A stretch of 64,000 bases of DNA from Iris pallida (GCA_029216955.1 JANAVB010009599.1:2355240-2419239); one strand, 5' to 3'; numbered from the stretch's first letter, positions 1-11,542 are shown. The notes: generated by a model from the letters alone, not told the origin. Numbers and translations: made by a program.

Positions 1-1252
1 ATATGCCAATGATCGGGATCGGCTAGTCGATCGCAATGGTTCATGGTTCATACATGAAAATGTCTCATTCAATTCAATAAGACGTCCAGACAGTCTTTTA
101 GTTCCAAATAGGAATGCATGATCAATCATTTAGTCAAGGTATGAATCAATGTCAATTCGTGACAAGGCATAAAAGTCAAACTAGTATTTAGTATGGTCGA
201 GTCTATAACTCTCAGGGTTAAGTAACAGTGAAACGGGATGCCCACAAGCCAATCAAGACACGGGGCACACTCCACACAACAATATGTATTCGAACACTAA
301 CATGCATCAAGTGGCGCAATCCAGTAAAATATGCGAGATAGGACAAAGCGCACAATCTAGACGGATGGTGCGAGATAAGACAAAAAAAGCACAATCTCGA
401 CGATTGGTATGAAATAAGACAAAACGCTCGAATTCGGCAAAACGTACGAGATAAGACGAAATGCTCGAATTCGACAAAATGTGCGAGATAAGACGAAATG
501 CACGAATTCAGCAAAATATGCGGACTGAAACGACTGTTATGCGCACACAGGTGGAGAATGCACTGATTCACTGTGGGCACATAGTAGTCCCTTTGGGCGA
601 GTAGCAGTCCCCTTGGGAGCATAGCAGTCCCTTTGGGCGCATAGCAGTCCCTTTGGGCTCATAGAATGCCTTTGGGCTCATAGTGCCTTTGGGTGCATAG
701 TACCTTTGGGCGCATAGTGCCTTTGGGCGTATAAAATGCCTTTGGGCTCATAGTGCCTTTGGGCGCATAGTGCCTTTGGAAGCATAGAATGCCTTTGGGC
801 TCATAGTGCCTTTGGGCGCACAGGGCCTTTGGGCGCATGGCCACGCAGTTATGTGGGCACATGGCCACACAATTATGTGGGCGCATAGTATGGATGCTTC
901 TGCACCAACAAGCTTCGGCCATGGAGTTTCAAAAACTTTCAATGGCCATAACTTGGGCTATCGGACTCGGAATTGGGCGAAATAAAGATCAAACTGACTA
1001 GAATTGAATTCTCTACAACATGGAACAACTTGTTTTTGGAAAGAACAAATGATGAACCAAGACAAACCAAGTTGGTTCAATATGAACCAAAATAAACCAA
1101 GAGCTAAGCAAAAGCAGAAAATAAAATACAGAAAAATAATTAGCATGTAATTAAATGAATTAAATACAGAATAAATGCATGAAAAATACTATATAAATAC
1201 AGTCAAGTAGTACACGTATTAAAAATAAGTATCCCGAAAATGGGGAGTGACA
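1..1252 (-). mobile_element. 3' LTR of gypsy element B (truncated by window start)
   Basis: On the minus strand this LTR begins TGTCACTCC at 1252, directly after a polypurine tract, and runs off the window start. It aligns with 23834-25367, the outer part of B's 5' LTR. Compared with that copy it lacks about 300 bp (the 5' LTR has extra sequence near 24830-25160). Both copies hold a short-motif array and the block CCATGTTGTAGAGAATT seen also in LTRs A and J. No gene is supported here; the open frames are read-throughs of repeats. Confidence 0.85.
586..862 (-). repeat. Short-motif array in B LTR
   Basis: About fifteen imperfect copies of a 17-25 bp unit with the core CCTTTGGGCGCATAG (plus strand) lie head to tail. 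The equivalent array in B's 5' LTR is at about 24410-24660, with different copy order. Arrays of other motifs occupy the same LTR position in elements A and J. Confidence 0.85.
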
Positions 1253-1293
1253 TCTCTACCCTCCTTACAAAAATTCGGTCCTCGGAATTTCAA
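1253..1293 (-). other. Polypurine tract and 3' end signal of element B
   Basis: The minus strand reads AAGGAGGGTAGAGA directly before the 3' LTR, the usual plus-strand primer of LTR retrotransposons. Just upstream is an AATTCCGAGGACCGAATT-like sequence. The same arrangement stands before the 3' LTR of element A (8351-8383), which supports common descent. Confidence 0.75.
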
Positions 1294-1499
1294 ATCCAAG
1301 CAGGCTAGAAACATCAGGGCTAGACTAATCCAACTATAAGTAATTCTAGCAAGCAAGCAATCATCTTACAATATCAATATCAAGTAATATATCTATATTT
1401 ATCAATCTACGACATCAAGCAATTTCTAACCATAGGGTGATAAGCATGAGGAATCAAGACACTCAAGGTACACGGAAAAAAATATACCTTGTGAGACAA

Positions 1500-1854
1500 A
1501 TAGGTACGGATACCGTGATCGGATATCATCCTCATGTTCCCACGTTGACTCTCCTAAGGAGTGATGACCCCAAGCAACACGGACAAGGCTAATTGTTCGG
1601 TTCTTGAGTATCTTCTTCCTTCAGTCCAAAATGGACACAGGCTGTTCCTCGTAAGACAGGTTGGTACCAACAACCAGCTCAGAATGATCGAGGATATGGC
1701 TTGGGTCTGATACATACCTACGCAACTGAGATACATGAAACACATCATGTACCTCTCGTAACGAAGGTGGAAGGGATAAACGATAAGCAACATCGCCTAC
1801 CCTATCGAGGATAACAAATGGGCCCACGTATCACGGACTCAACTTATCGCGAAC
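1500..1854 (-). pseudogene. Element B integrase C-terminus and chromodomain remnant
   Basis: A minus-strand frame from about 1827 reads [20 protein letters not shown] and then [13 protein letters not shown], the integrase C-terminal block of chromovirus Ty3/gypsy elements. A second segment (about 1510-1625) reads RVAWGHHS and ESTWEHEDD, the chromodomain-like tail that targets integration to chromatin in this clade (family knowledge). An in-frame TGA follows ILD near 1621, so this is a broken gene. Order and spacing with the upstream pol segments are normal for one polyprotein. Confidence 0.8.
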
Positions 1855-2603
1855 ACCAAATCTAATGATTCCACGAGTAGGCGAGATCCGTAAGAACACG
1901 TGGTCCCCAACAGAAAATACTAATAGCCTATGATGCTGGTCTGCCCAATGACAATGCCGATCTTGTATAACTTGAAGTTTCCCTCTAATCCCTTAACCAC
2001 TTCAACCGTTTGAACAATCATCTATGGGCCTAACATCTTCCTCTCTCCGATATCATTCCATGCAAGTGGCAACCTGTACTTCTTACTATATAGTGCTTCG
2101 AATGGCGCCATCTGGATACTGGCTTGATAACTGTTGTTGTACAAGAATTCGACTAAGTGCAGGTGACTCTCCTATGATCCTCTAAAATCTAGGGTGCAAG
2201 CTCGTAACATATCTTCTAAAGTCTGAATTGTTCTTTCTATTTTTTCGTCCGTCTGTGGTTGGTAAGCCGTACTAAATATTAACTTGGTACCCAGGCAAAA
2301 CTTTTCTAGAAATGTGATATAAAACGGGTATCTCTATCTAACACAATACTGACAGAAACTCCATGCTGCCTGACTATCTGTTGCATATACAACTCTGCCA
2401 ACTTTTCTGTAGATTGCCCTACTCTAAAAGGAAAAAAATTATGCCACCTTCGTAAGCCGATCCACTATCACCCAAATAGCATCCTTACCACTTGGTGATC
2501 TCGGTAAACCGGTCACAAAGTCCATTGTGATATGCTTCCACTTTCATTCTGGGATAGAAAGTGGTTGTAATAATTCAGCTGGCCTTTGTTGTTCTGCTTT
2601 TAC
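1855..2603 (-). pseudogene. Element B integrase catalytic core remnant
   Basis: Minus-strand translation in shifting frames shows [12 protein letters not shown] near 2500-2535, with the first catalytic Asp, and IQMAPFEALY near 2080-2120. Stops and frameshifts split the region, so no long ORF survives. Function (strand transfer of cDNA into the host genome) is inferred from the family. It connects the zinc-finger segment at 2604-3056 with the C-terminal block. Confidence 0.7.
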
Positions 2604-3056
2604 TTACTGACATATTAGGCAACAGAAAACAAATCTAGCTATCTTCCTTTTCATTCCGTTCCACCAGAAGTGTTGCTTGATATCTTTGTACATTTTGGTC
2701 CCTCCGGGGTGTATAAAATACTGAAAACTGTGGGCTTCTGACATAACCTCATGTCTGATATCTCCACTAGGCACACATAGACGTGATCCAAATCTAAGTG
2801 TTCTATCTTCGTGAATTCTCATCTCCTTCATGAGTCCTGACTCACATTCTGTCCTAAGTTTCTGAATCCTTGGGTTCTGTGCCTGAGCTGCCTTGATCCT
2901 ATCTACCAAGTCGGATTGAACTCGTAGACTTGCCATAATTCCTACATCACTAGGAAGTATAACCTCGATGCCCATCTCTTCAAGATCTTCTAAAATATGT
3001 TTTTGTGATGTTAACATAAATGCGCCACCTCTCATGCTAAGAGTGTCTGCTACCAC
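2604..3056 (-). pseudogene. Element B RNase H end and integrase zinc finger
   Basis: This 150-aa frame ends the RNase H to integrase linker and contains the HHCC finger. Visible residues are the His of AEAHS and of FIHPGG, then WWNGMKRKIARF followed by CCLIC. The finger binds zinc and helps integrase multimerise in retroelements (family knowledge). The frame stops right after CLICQ, so it is a fragment of the polyprotein. Confidence 0.8.
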
Positions 3057-3143
3057 ATTTGCCTTGTCTGGATGATACTGAAGCTATACGTCATAATCCT
3101 TGATCAACTCTAACCATCTTCTCTGTCTTATGTTCAGTTCCTT

Positions 3144-3422
3144 CTAAGTGAAGATGTACTTCAGACTTTTGTGGTCTGTGTACATGTCCACTCGATCACC
3201 GTATAAGTAATGCCCCCATAGGTTTAAAGCAAATACTACTGTTGCCAACTCCAAGTCATGAGTTGGATAATTCTTTTTATGGTCTCGAAGTTTTCTAGAT
3301 GCATACGCTATTACCTTCCTATGTTGTATTAGGACACACCCAAGTCCCTTTCCTGACGCGTCATAATATACAGTAAAACCTCCGGGTCCAACTGGTAATG
3401 TAAGAATAGGTGCCGAGATCAA
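3144..3422 (-). pseudogene. Element B RNase H domain
   Basis: A 92-aa minus frame carries the gypsy RNase H pattern: [13 protein letters not shown], then [20 protein letters not shown] and the end block [12 protein letters not shown]. The Asp of YYDAS, the Glu of DLEL and the Asp of TDHKS match the catalytic triad of the family. It would degrade RNA in RNA:DNA hybrids during reverse transcription. A stop at 3141-3143 separates it from the downstream linker. Confidence 0.85.
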
Positions 3423-3499
3423 CTTCTACTTCAAATTCTCAAATGATGCCTGGCACTCCACCGACCAGACAAATGGCACATCCTTTCGTGTCAAGCGGG

Positions 3500-3922
3500 T
3501 CATGGGTGCTGAAAGTCTTGCAAAGTCTGATACGAACTTCTGTAATATCCTGCCAATCCCAAGAAACTTCGTACATCTACTACGGTCTTAAGCATTGGCC
3601 AACTTTCTACTGCTTCTACTTTTTTGGGATCTACTACTACTCCAGCCCCTGATATGATGTGCCCCAAGAATGTAATATGATCCGTCCAAAACTCACACTT
3701 GCTGAGCTTGGCATACAACTGGTTCTCTCTCAGAACCTGTAACACTTTTTTGAGGTGATCTTCATGCTCTTCTTTACTAACTGAGTATATGATAATGTCG
3801 TCGAGAAATACAACGACAAATTGATCTAAGTATGGCATAAAGATGTGGTTCATCAATTCCATAAATATTGCTAGAGCATTGGTCAAACCAAACGGCATAA
3901 CTAAGAATTCGTAATGCCCGTA
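3500..3922 (-). pseudogene. Element B reverse transcriptase, C-terminal half
   Basis: The minus frame begins at [17 protein letters not shown] and contains the polymerase signature FLDDIIIYS (the YxDD-type active site), then the thumb region GHIISGAGV and FLGLAGYYR. The N-terminal half of the same domain lies at 11183-11542. The gene is split by insertion of element A, with the 5-bp duplication CTTTG at 3923-3927 and 11183-11187. Confidence 0.9.
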
Positions 3923-3927
3923 CTTTG
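3923..3927. other. Target site duplication of element A, left copy
   Basis: CTTTG directly precedes the LTR start TGTAATACC. The matching copy follows the other LTR at 11183-11187. Removing A and one copy would restore continuity of B's reverse transcriptase reading. Confidence 0.9.
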
Positions 3928-4605
3928 TGTAATACCTGTGGTTCGTATTACGTATTTCTAGAATACGTGTACGTATTTATTCTTGTATTGCATGATTCTT
4001 TGTTTAGTTTTCTTCTTGGCTTGGCTTGGTTTACTCTCGGTTTGGGTTGGCTTGGTTCGGCCGGCCCAATGCTTGGTTCATCATGGGCCAAGGGTGGAAC
4101 ACCTTAGCCTATGCTTCTCCTTCATTTCCACCACAACCCCCCTCTTTATTATCCCCACCAACCTTCTTTCTTCTCCATAATTCTTATTTACTTCTCCTTC
4201 CCCCACCATTACTCTTCTCCACCAACCAAGAACACCATAGGCAAGTGCAACTTGCTTCCACAAGAGAACTCCTTTTGATGGTTTTATTAGCTTCTCCTCA
4301 TAATTCTAAACCACATTAGAACTTGTCATTTTTTATTTTGAGGCTTTAATTATTGTAGATCTAGAAATTAGCTATTTTTGGATTTTGGTGGTTTTGATCT
4401 ATCAAACTTCCTTGTTTTCAAGTTTTGATGGTTCCATGTTGTAGAGAATTTCATTCTACCCAATTTTGACCTTTGGAAAGTTGGATTCGAACTTGTTTTG
4501 ACCAAGATATGGACTGTTGAAGCTTAGATTCAACCTTAGAGTTCTTGCTGTTCTTGCCATTTGGAGAAGACAGTGAACAGTGAGCTAGCTTTTTAGCTTA
4601 TGTCG

Positions 4606-5040
4606 CTGAGTCGTACGCTGCTCTTTAGCGAGCGTACGCTAGCCTTCGTACGCTGCTCTTTAGCGAGCGTACGCTAGCCTTTGTACGCTGCTCTTTAGCG
4701 AGCGTACGCCAGCCTTCGTATGCTGCTCTTTAGTGAGCGTACGCTCACCTTGATACGCTGCCTGTTGGCAGCATGTCTTGAGCATACGCTAGCTTTCGTA
4801 CGCGTGCCTTGGTATGCTAGCTTAAGCGAGCAAGGCGTACGCTGGCCCCTTTCGTACGCTAGCTCGAGCGTACGCAGTCTTGAGCGTACGCTAGCTTGAG
4901 CGTACGCTGACCTGTAGCTTGAGCGTGCCCTTGTGTACGCTGACCCTTGCGTACGCTTCCCATTGGAAGTGTATGGATCCTCTGGTACGCAGACCTGAGC
5001 GTACGCTAGCCTGAGCGTAGCCTGGCTTGACCGTAGCCTG
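4606..5040 (+). repeat. GCGTACGC-motif array in element A 5' LTR
   Basis: Roughly twenty occurrences of the self-complementary core GCGTACGC or close variants. The first part is regular (about 38-bp units, CGTACGCTGCTCTTTAGCGA) and the later part degenerates. The 3' LTR has the same array at 9063-9490. Being palindromic, the core could bind a dimeric protein or form small hairpins; that is inference. Confidence 0.85.
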
Positions 5041-5159
5041 ATTACCTTTGATCTTTTATAGCCCTGTATATTGATATTTTATTAGATATTTAACGTCCAT
5101 TTTATATCCTTACGCCTTTTGTCATGAACTTGATAATCATGGATTTGTTTAATATGTTT

Positions 5160-5320
5160 GGAAATGATACCTGAGCATGACACGATAGTGACCCGTAGTG
5201 GTGCACTCCTGACATAATGACCTGACATGACCTGATAGTGGCCCGTCGTGGTGCACTCCTGACAAGTACACTTGGCATGATAACCTGACATGATTATCTC
5301 GAATAGCTGAATAGCTGTTG
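5160..5320 (+). repeat. Direct repeats upstream of the element A TATA box
   Basis: The phrase GTGGTGCACTCCTGACA occurs twice, about 58 bp apart, each after a GATAGTGRCCCGT sequence. LTR J has three equivalent units at about 47296-47452. Their conserved place just upstream of the TATA box suggests promoter-proximal regulatory repeats. Confidence 0.6.
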
Positions 5321-5384
5321 CGACGGCTACTTGACATGACATGACCTGTACAATAATCCTGGACACCGTGGGCGATTGTGCTTG

Positions 5385-5393
5385 TATAAATAA
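5385..5393 (+). promoter_or_regulatory. TATA box of element A 5' LTR
   Basis: TATAAATAA sits about midway in the LTR, as expected for a U3/R boundary roughly 30 bp downstream. The 3' LTR has the same box at 9841-9849, and solo LTR J has TATAAACTA at 47501. Start of transcription is inferred, not seen. Confidence 0.65.
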
Positions 5394-6735
5394 ACCAGTC
5401 CTGTCTTGCATCATGTCTAGGACAGGGACTCCTGAGTACCACGGTCAGGAGTACCTACTGAAATGGACTAAGGCCAACAATTAGAATAAATCCAGTAGTC
5501 ATGAAGATATTTCCCAGCTACAGGCAATCCCGTTATCTGGGCGCCCCACTTGGGATCTGTAGCCGGCCGTCGAGTAGGGCACATTTCCAGCACACTATTA
5601 TGTGTTGCACCCTCTAAGTCACCTAAGGGTACATGTGTTTCCTGGACGATGTACCCACTTGAATTCAATCCCTAATTGCGTCCGGATAGTCTGGATGGTC
5701 TGCAGGGCTTGTGGCTGTAGAATAATCTCACTGCATCTTGCTAGTAATTAGGCCTATGATAATCCTAGTTAGTTAACTATCAAGCCGTACTCTTTGCTTG
5801 GCCGTGATTGATTGGATGGAGTCTAGTCCAGCTTTGTCTCGTCCCGATCCTGTATAAGGTTATGACATGACATGATTACTCGTGCTTTACTTTAATTCAA
5901 TATCAAGATTGTTACATGTCCTGAATCCTTCTTTTATCTTGTCGATAAATGGTGAGAATTCCAAGTTCTGCTCAGACGAAGGGTTGCAACCCCGGTCCTT
6001 GTTTGGTTTATGGGTTGTAACCTGGTTATCTGAATAGTCCCATAGTTATCTCATCGTATATCATCCTGTCATGCTTTTCTTAAATTACTGTCTTTTATTA
6101 TGTAATTATACTCTTGTGCTGATTGCTGGTTTTAGTTCTTAAGTGAAGCTTCCTTTGTGGCACTTGCTCTTTCTGGGGTCTGACCCAGCTGGTTTTGTAT
6201 GGCCAAATACCAGAGCAGCTCCAGAGGATCTACCGGTTTTCCAGCCCGATAGTGAACACCAGGCATAACCAGGGCAACGAGTGGGTTTATTTTTGCTCTT
6301 CCACTCTATTGTAAAATTATTCTTTTGAGGCGTTTAGCCACCGAGCAAGTGTTAGCTCGTGTACATTTTACTTACTGTCTGCCTACGGGCTGTAACATGA
6401 TTGGCAACCTAGGGTTGATCATGTATGACTAAAACTCTTGCTAGTCCTCACATTTTGTAACGACTAGCTTCATGATCAGCTGAATATGTAATATTTGGGA
6501 TGCCTTACTATTGTATATTTGGTGATCTTACATCTTGTAACGTTTATATGCTTACTTGTGATTGAGACAATAGGCTATTTTATGACCTTAAGAGACTGAT
6601 GGATTATAGTGAAACCCTCACATATCTAGACAGCCGTGATCGTATAGCGGTGTGGATTCCATTCCGTTATACGTAGCTGGCTATGTCTGCCCCCGCTCTC
6701 CAGTATTCTGGTTCTGGGACGTGACATGGTTTAAG

Positions 6736-6753
6736 TGGTGGCCCATATAGGTC
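6736..6753 (+). other. Primer-binding site of element A (tRNA-Ile type)
   Basis: TGGTGGCCCATATAGGTC begins 9 nt after the LTR end. It differs at two positions from TGGTGGCCCATGCAGGTC, the complement of the 3' end of plant tRNA-Ile(AAU) including CCA. Elements B, D and E have the same site at the same 9-nt spacing. Confidence 0.7.
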
Positions 6754-6906
6754 TTGTAAATCAAGATATGTGAGGGTTTACCGAATAGATGTCTCAATCA
6801 GTACTCGCCCTTGATCTCTGCTCGTATCCTCTTGATTCCTGAAAATTCTTGTCCTGATCACATGCTTGCAATCGTTGATCTGTCCTGGTCTTTCCTTATT
6901 ATTCCC

Positions 6907-8218
6907 ATGTCGTCTTCTTCAGCGGAATAGTTCATGGTCCTACCGACCAGCAAGGCGGATCACCTCTCGTGGACCAGCAGCAACCAGAAGATCAGGCCCA
7001 GCACTCAGGAGCAGCCTCCCGAGTCGTACCTACTGGAGGAGAGCCGCCAGTTCAGCCAGTCCAGCCTACAGAGCCTGATGATGGCACTTTGGTGGGTCTC
7101 ATCAGATCATTGTTAGCTTCCCAGGTAGAGGCGATGCCTTACACCAGGCAGTAGAAGATGCTCTGAACAGAGGCGGTCATCCAAAGAACAGTACAGCAAA
7201 CAGTTTCAAGCGCCTGAACCCTCCATTCTTCGATGGCAGTGAAGATGCTATCGCTGCTGACGCGTAGCTCCAGAACACAGAAGTCATTCTAGAGGCAGCC
7301 AGAACCCCAGAAGAAGAGAAGGTGGCCGTTGTGTGCCTGCAGTTATTGGATCTTGCCCGCAGCTGGTGGGCAGCACAGGCCGTGGGATTAGTGGCCCCTA
7401 TCCCATGGGCATTATTCAGAGAGAGATTCCAGACTAAGTACTTCGATGCGGTGGCTCGGTATGATCTGCAGACCAAGTTCACCAACCTGAAGCAAGGAGG
7501 AAGAACGGTCGACGAATATGCGGCCGAGTTTTCCAGGCTTAGTCGGTTTGCTCCCACTTTGGTGGCGACCGAGTTTGACAGAGTCCAGCGGTTCCAGCAA
7601 GGGCTCCACCTTAAGATTTTGTTGGCAGTAGAGCAGTTTGAGCATCAGCCTTTTGATGCAGTGTTGAGGGCAGCTAGGAGGCACGAGTATACCTCCCACA
7701 GAATAGTTGACAGGACCGGAGGTCGGAAGCGATCTTACGTCCAGATGACCCAGTCGACAGCACCAGCCCCGGCAGTTAGGGCTTTGACAATTGGAACTCC
7801 GAGGCAGGCGGCCTCAGTGACGTCGGTCACGTCCCCTCAGCAACAGAAGCAGAAGCAGTCTTCCGCAATGGACTGCACTCATTGTGGGAAGCCAGGACAC
7901 GTTGTTTCGGAGTATCGTAGAGCACTGGGATTGTGTTTAGCTTGTGGAGCACCGGACCACATGATAGGGTCCTGCCCGAATAGAGCTGGTTCCTCCTCTT
8001 CGGCCCAGACTAGTCGCTCGGTAATGGGACCAGCCACAGTCCAGCAGCCGCAGCAGTATCCATTGCAGAGGCCATTGCCGCCTCAGGCCCAAGTGTTTCA
8101 GCAGCAATACCAGCCTCCGAGGCTATTGCAGCCTCAGGCTCTCGCCTTCCAGCTACAAAGACCCCAGCAGTATGCCCAGGTCCAAGCACAGATCCAGAAC
8201 CGGCAGAGAGGTTCCTAG
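6907..8218 (+). pseudogene. Element A gag-type gene with two zinc knuckles, broken
   Basis: The main open part (7322-8218, 298 aa) reads ARSWWAAQAVGL, FRERFQTKYF, then TVDEYAAEFSRLSRFAP, the capsid-type core of plant gypsy Gag. Two knuckles follow: CTHCGKPGHVVSEY, where the last Cys is replaced by Tyr, and CLACGAPDHMIGSC, which is complete. A Gln/Pro-rich tail ends at 8218. Upstream, a TAG at 7265-7267 lies in frame inside the core, and the N-terminal part (about 6936-7154) is in another frame, so the gene is interrupted at least twice. Gag would package element RNA. A start near ATG 6907 is likely but needs a frameshift to reach the rest. Confidence 0.8.
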
Positions 8219-8383
8219 CAGGATATCTTCTCTCTTTCTCGTGCCTTCGATTTCCTTGCTTATATACATGATTGCATGATTGATTGCTTAGTATAGCTTG
8301 CCTGTGATTAGTCTAGCTTGTCCTTACCACTCTAGCCTCTTGATTAAATTCCGAGGACGGAATTCTTTTAAGGTGGGTAGAGT
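8219..8383 (+). other. Element A 3' leader and polypurine tract
   Basis: Noncoding tail after gag. It ends with the conserved AATTCCGAGGACGGAATT motif (8348-8365) and the purine-rich AAGGTGGGTAGAGT immediately before the 3' LTR. A gypsy element normally has about 4 kb of pol between gag and this point; here it is absent without a visible scar. Confidence 0.75.
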
Positions 8384-11182
8384 TATAATGCCTGTGGTTC
8401 GTATTACGTATTTCTAGAATATGTGTACGTATTTATTCTTGTATTGCATGATTCCTTGTTTAGTTTTCTTCTTGGCTTGCCTTGGTTTACTCTCGGTTTG
8501 GGTTGGCTTGGTTCGGCCGGCCCAATGCTTGGTTCATCATGGGCCAAGGGTGGAACACCTTAGCCTATGCTTCTCCTTCATTTCCACCACAACCCCCCTC
8601 TTTATTATCTCCACCAACCTTCTCTCTCCTCCATAATTCTCATTTACTTCTCCTTCCCCCACCATTACTCTTCTCCACCAACCAAGAACACCATAGGCAA
8701 GTGCAACTTTCTTCCACAAGAGAACTCCTTTTGATGGTTTCATTAGCTTCTCCTCATGATTCTAAACCATATTAGAACTTGTCATTTTTTATTTTGAGGC
8801 TTTAATTCTTGTAGATCTAGAAATTAGTTATTTTTAGATTTTGGTGGTTTTGATCTATCAAACTTCCTTGTTTTCAAGTTTTGATGGTTCCATGTTGTAG
8901 AGAATTTTATTCTACCCAATTTTGACCTTTGGAAAGTTGGATTCGGACTTGTTTTGACCAAGATATGGACTGTTGAAGCTTAGATTCAACCTTAGAGTTC
9001 TTGCTGTTCTTGCCATTTGGAGAAGACAATGAACAGTGAGCTAGCTTTTTAGCTTATGCCGCTGAGTCGTACGCTGCTCTTTAGCGAGCGTACGCTAGCC
9101 TTCGTACGCTGCTCTTTAGCGAGCGTACGCTAGCCTTCGTACGCTGCTCTTTAGCGAGCGTACGCCAGCCTTCGTACGCTGCTCTTTAATGAGCGTACGT
9201 TCACCTTGATACGCTGCCTGTTGGCAGCATGTCTTGAGCATACGCTAGCTTTCGTACGCGTGCCTTGGTACGCTAGCTTAAGCGAGCAAGGCGTACGCTG
9301 GCCCCTTTCGTACGCTAGCTCGAGCGTACGCAGTCTTGAGCGTATGCTAGCTTGAGCGTATGCTGACCTGTAGCTTGAGCGTGCCCTTGTGTACGCTGAC
9401 CCTTGCGTACGCTTCCCATTGGAAGTGTATGGATCCTCTGGTACGCAGACCTGAGCGTACGCTAGCCTGAGCGTAGCCTGGCTTGAGCGTAGCCTGATTA
9501 CCATTGATCTTTTATAGCCCTGTATATTGATATTTTATTAGATATTTAACGTCCATTTTATATCCTTACGCCTTTTGTCATGAACTTGATAATCATGGAT
9601 TTGTTTATTATGTTTGGAAATAATACCTGAGCATGACACGATAGTGACCCGTAGTGGTGCACTCCTGACATAATGACCTGACATGACCTGATAGTGGCCC
9701 GTCGTGGCGCACTCTTGACAAGTACACTTGGCATGATAATCTGACATGATTATCTCGAATAGCTGAATAGCTGTTGCGACGGCTACTTGACATGACATGA
9801 CCTGTATAATAATCCTGGACACTGTGGGCGATTGTGCTTGTATAAATAAACCAGTCCTGTCTTGCATCATGTCTAGGACAGGGACTCCTGAGTACCACGG
9901 TCAGGAGTACCTACTGAAATGGACTAAGGCCAACAATTAGAATAAATCCAGTAGTCATGAAGAGATTTCCCAGCTACAGGCAATCCCGTTATCTGGGCGC
10001 CCCACTTGGGATCTATAGCCTGCCGTCGAGTAGGGCACATTTCTAGCACACTGTTATGTGTTGCACCCTCTAAGTCACCTAAGGGTACATGCATTTTCTG
10101 GACGATGTACCCACTTGAATTCAATCCCTAATTGCGTCCGGATAGCCTGGATGGTCTGCAGGGCTTGTGGGTGTGGAATAATCTCACTGCATCTTGCTAG
10201 TAATTAGGCCTGTGATAATCCTAGTTAGTTAACTATCAAGCCGTACTCTTTGCTTGGCCGTGATTGATTGGATGGAGTCTAGTCCAGCTTTGTCTCGTCC
10301 CGATCCTGTATAAGGTTATGACATGACATGATTACTCGTGCTTTACTTTAATTCAATATCAAGATTGTTACATGTCCTGAATCCTTCTTTTATCTTGTCG
10401 ATAAATGGTGAGAATTCCAAGTTCTGCTCAGACGAAGGGTTACAACCCCGGTCCTTGTTTGGTTTACGGGTTGTAACCTGGTTATCTGAATAGTCCCATG
10501 GTTATCTCATCGTATATCATCATGTCATGCTTTTCTTAAATTACTGTCTTTTATTATGTAATTATACTCTTGTGCTGATTGCTGGTTTTAGTTCTTAAGT
10601 GAAGCTTCCTTTGTGGCACTTGCTCTTTCTGGGGTCTGATCCAGCTGGTTTTGTATGGCCAGATACCAGAGCAGCTCCAGAGGATCTACCGGTTTTCCAG
10701 CCCGATGGTGAACACCAGGCATAACCAGGGCAACGAGTGGGTTTATTTTTGCTCTCCCACTCTATTGTAAAATTATTCTTTTGAGGCGTTTAGCCGCCGA
10801 GCAAGTGTTAGCTCGTGTACATTTTACTTACTGTCTGCCTACGGGCTGTAACATGATTGGCAACCTAGGGTTGATCATGTATGACTAAAACTCTTGCTAG
10901 TCCTCACATTTTGTAACGACTAGCTTCATGATCAGCTGAATATGTAATGTTTGGGATGCCTTACTATTGTATATTTGGTGATCTTACATCTTGTAACGTT
11001 TATCTGCTTACTTGTGATTGAGACAATAGGCTATTTTATGACCTTAAGAGACTGATGGATTGTAGTAAAACCCTCACATATCTAGACAGCCATGATCGTA
11101 TAGCGGTGTAGATTCCATTCCGTTATACGTAGCTGGCTATGTCTGCCCCCGCTCTCCAGTATTCTGGTTCTGGGGCGTGACA
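8384..11182 (+). mobile_element. 3' LTR of element A
   Basis: Same length as the 5' LTR. Its first dinucleotide is TA rather than TG, a point change. It ends GGGGCGTGACA and is followed by the TSD copy CTTTG at 11183-11187. It contains the GCGTACGC array (9063-9490) and a TATA box at 9841-9849. Confidence 0.92.
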
Positions 11183-11542
11183 CTTTGACCTGAATGTCGT
11201 CTTGGGAATATCCTCTTCTCGAACAGTAACTTGATAATATTCTAACCGAAGATCTACCTTGGAGAAAACTCTTGCTCTGCTCAACTGATCAAACAAGTCG
11301 TCAATCCTTGGTAGTGGGTACTTGTTCTTTACTGTTGCCGCGTTGAGCTTTCTGTAGTCAATGCAAAATCTTGATGACCCATCCTTCTTTCCTACAAGTA
11401 CCCCTGGTGCTGCCCAAGGTGATTCGCTGTCTCGAATGAACTTCTTCGCCTTCAGTTCTTCTATGTGCTGATACACCTTAGCCTTATCTGGATCCGACAT
11501 TTTGTAAACTCGATCCGATATCGGTTTAGTTCCAGGTGCCAA
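11183..11542 (-). pseudogene. Element B reverse transcriptase, N-terminal half
   Basis: The minus frame reads [54 protein letters not shown] and FSKVDLR, the fingers and palm start of gypsy RT. The catalytic Asp of SKVDLR is present. The frame then enters element A. The second half of the domain is at 3500-3922. The remnant is readable but not functional because of the insertion. Confidence 0.9.

Larger units (their letters stand above)
3928..6726 (+). mobile_element. 5' LTR of element A
   Basis: Starts TGTAATACC and ends GTGACA. From 5' to 3' it shows an early part shared with J, the block CCATGTTGTAGAGAATT (about 4434), a GCGTACGC array (4606-5040), two upstream repeats near 5165-5260, a TATA box at 5385 and a long R/U5. 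It has the same length as the 3' copy (8384-11182). Confidence 0.92.
3928..11182 (+). mobile_element. Element A: gag-only LTR retrotransposon (TR-GAG-like)
   Basis: The element is 7255 bp, bounded by 2799-bp LTRs (3928-6726 and 8384-11182) and the TSD CTTTG. The internal part is only 1657 bp. It contains a primer-binding site, a gag-type gene with two zinc knuckles, and a polypurine tract; there is no protease, reverse transcriptase, RNase H or integrase. This matches the non-autonomous TR-GAG class described in plants, which must borrow enzymes from related gypsy elements. Its 3' signals resemble element B. By eye I counted 9 mismatches in the first ~265 bases of the two LTRs, so the insertion is fairly recent relative to B. 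Confidence 0.9.

Noticed and set aside
4606..5040. Possible CRISPR-like array in LTR A (also 586-862 and 46545-47115)
   Set aside because: Motifs are short with irregular spacing, no equal-length unique spacers, and they lie in plant LTRs.
7177..7699. Minus-strand frames of 126 and 95 aa inside element A
   Set aside because: Antisense shadows of the gag core, which has recognisable motifs on the plus strand.
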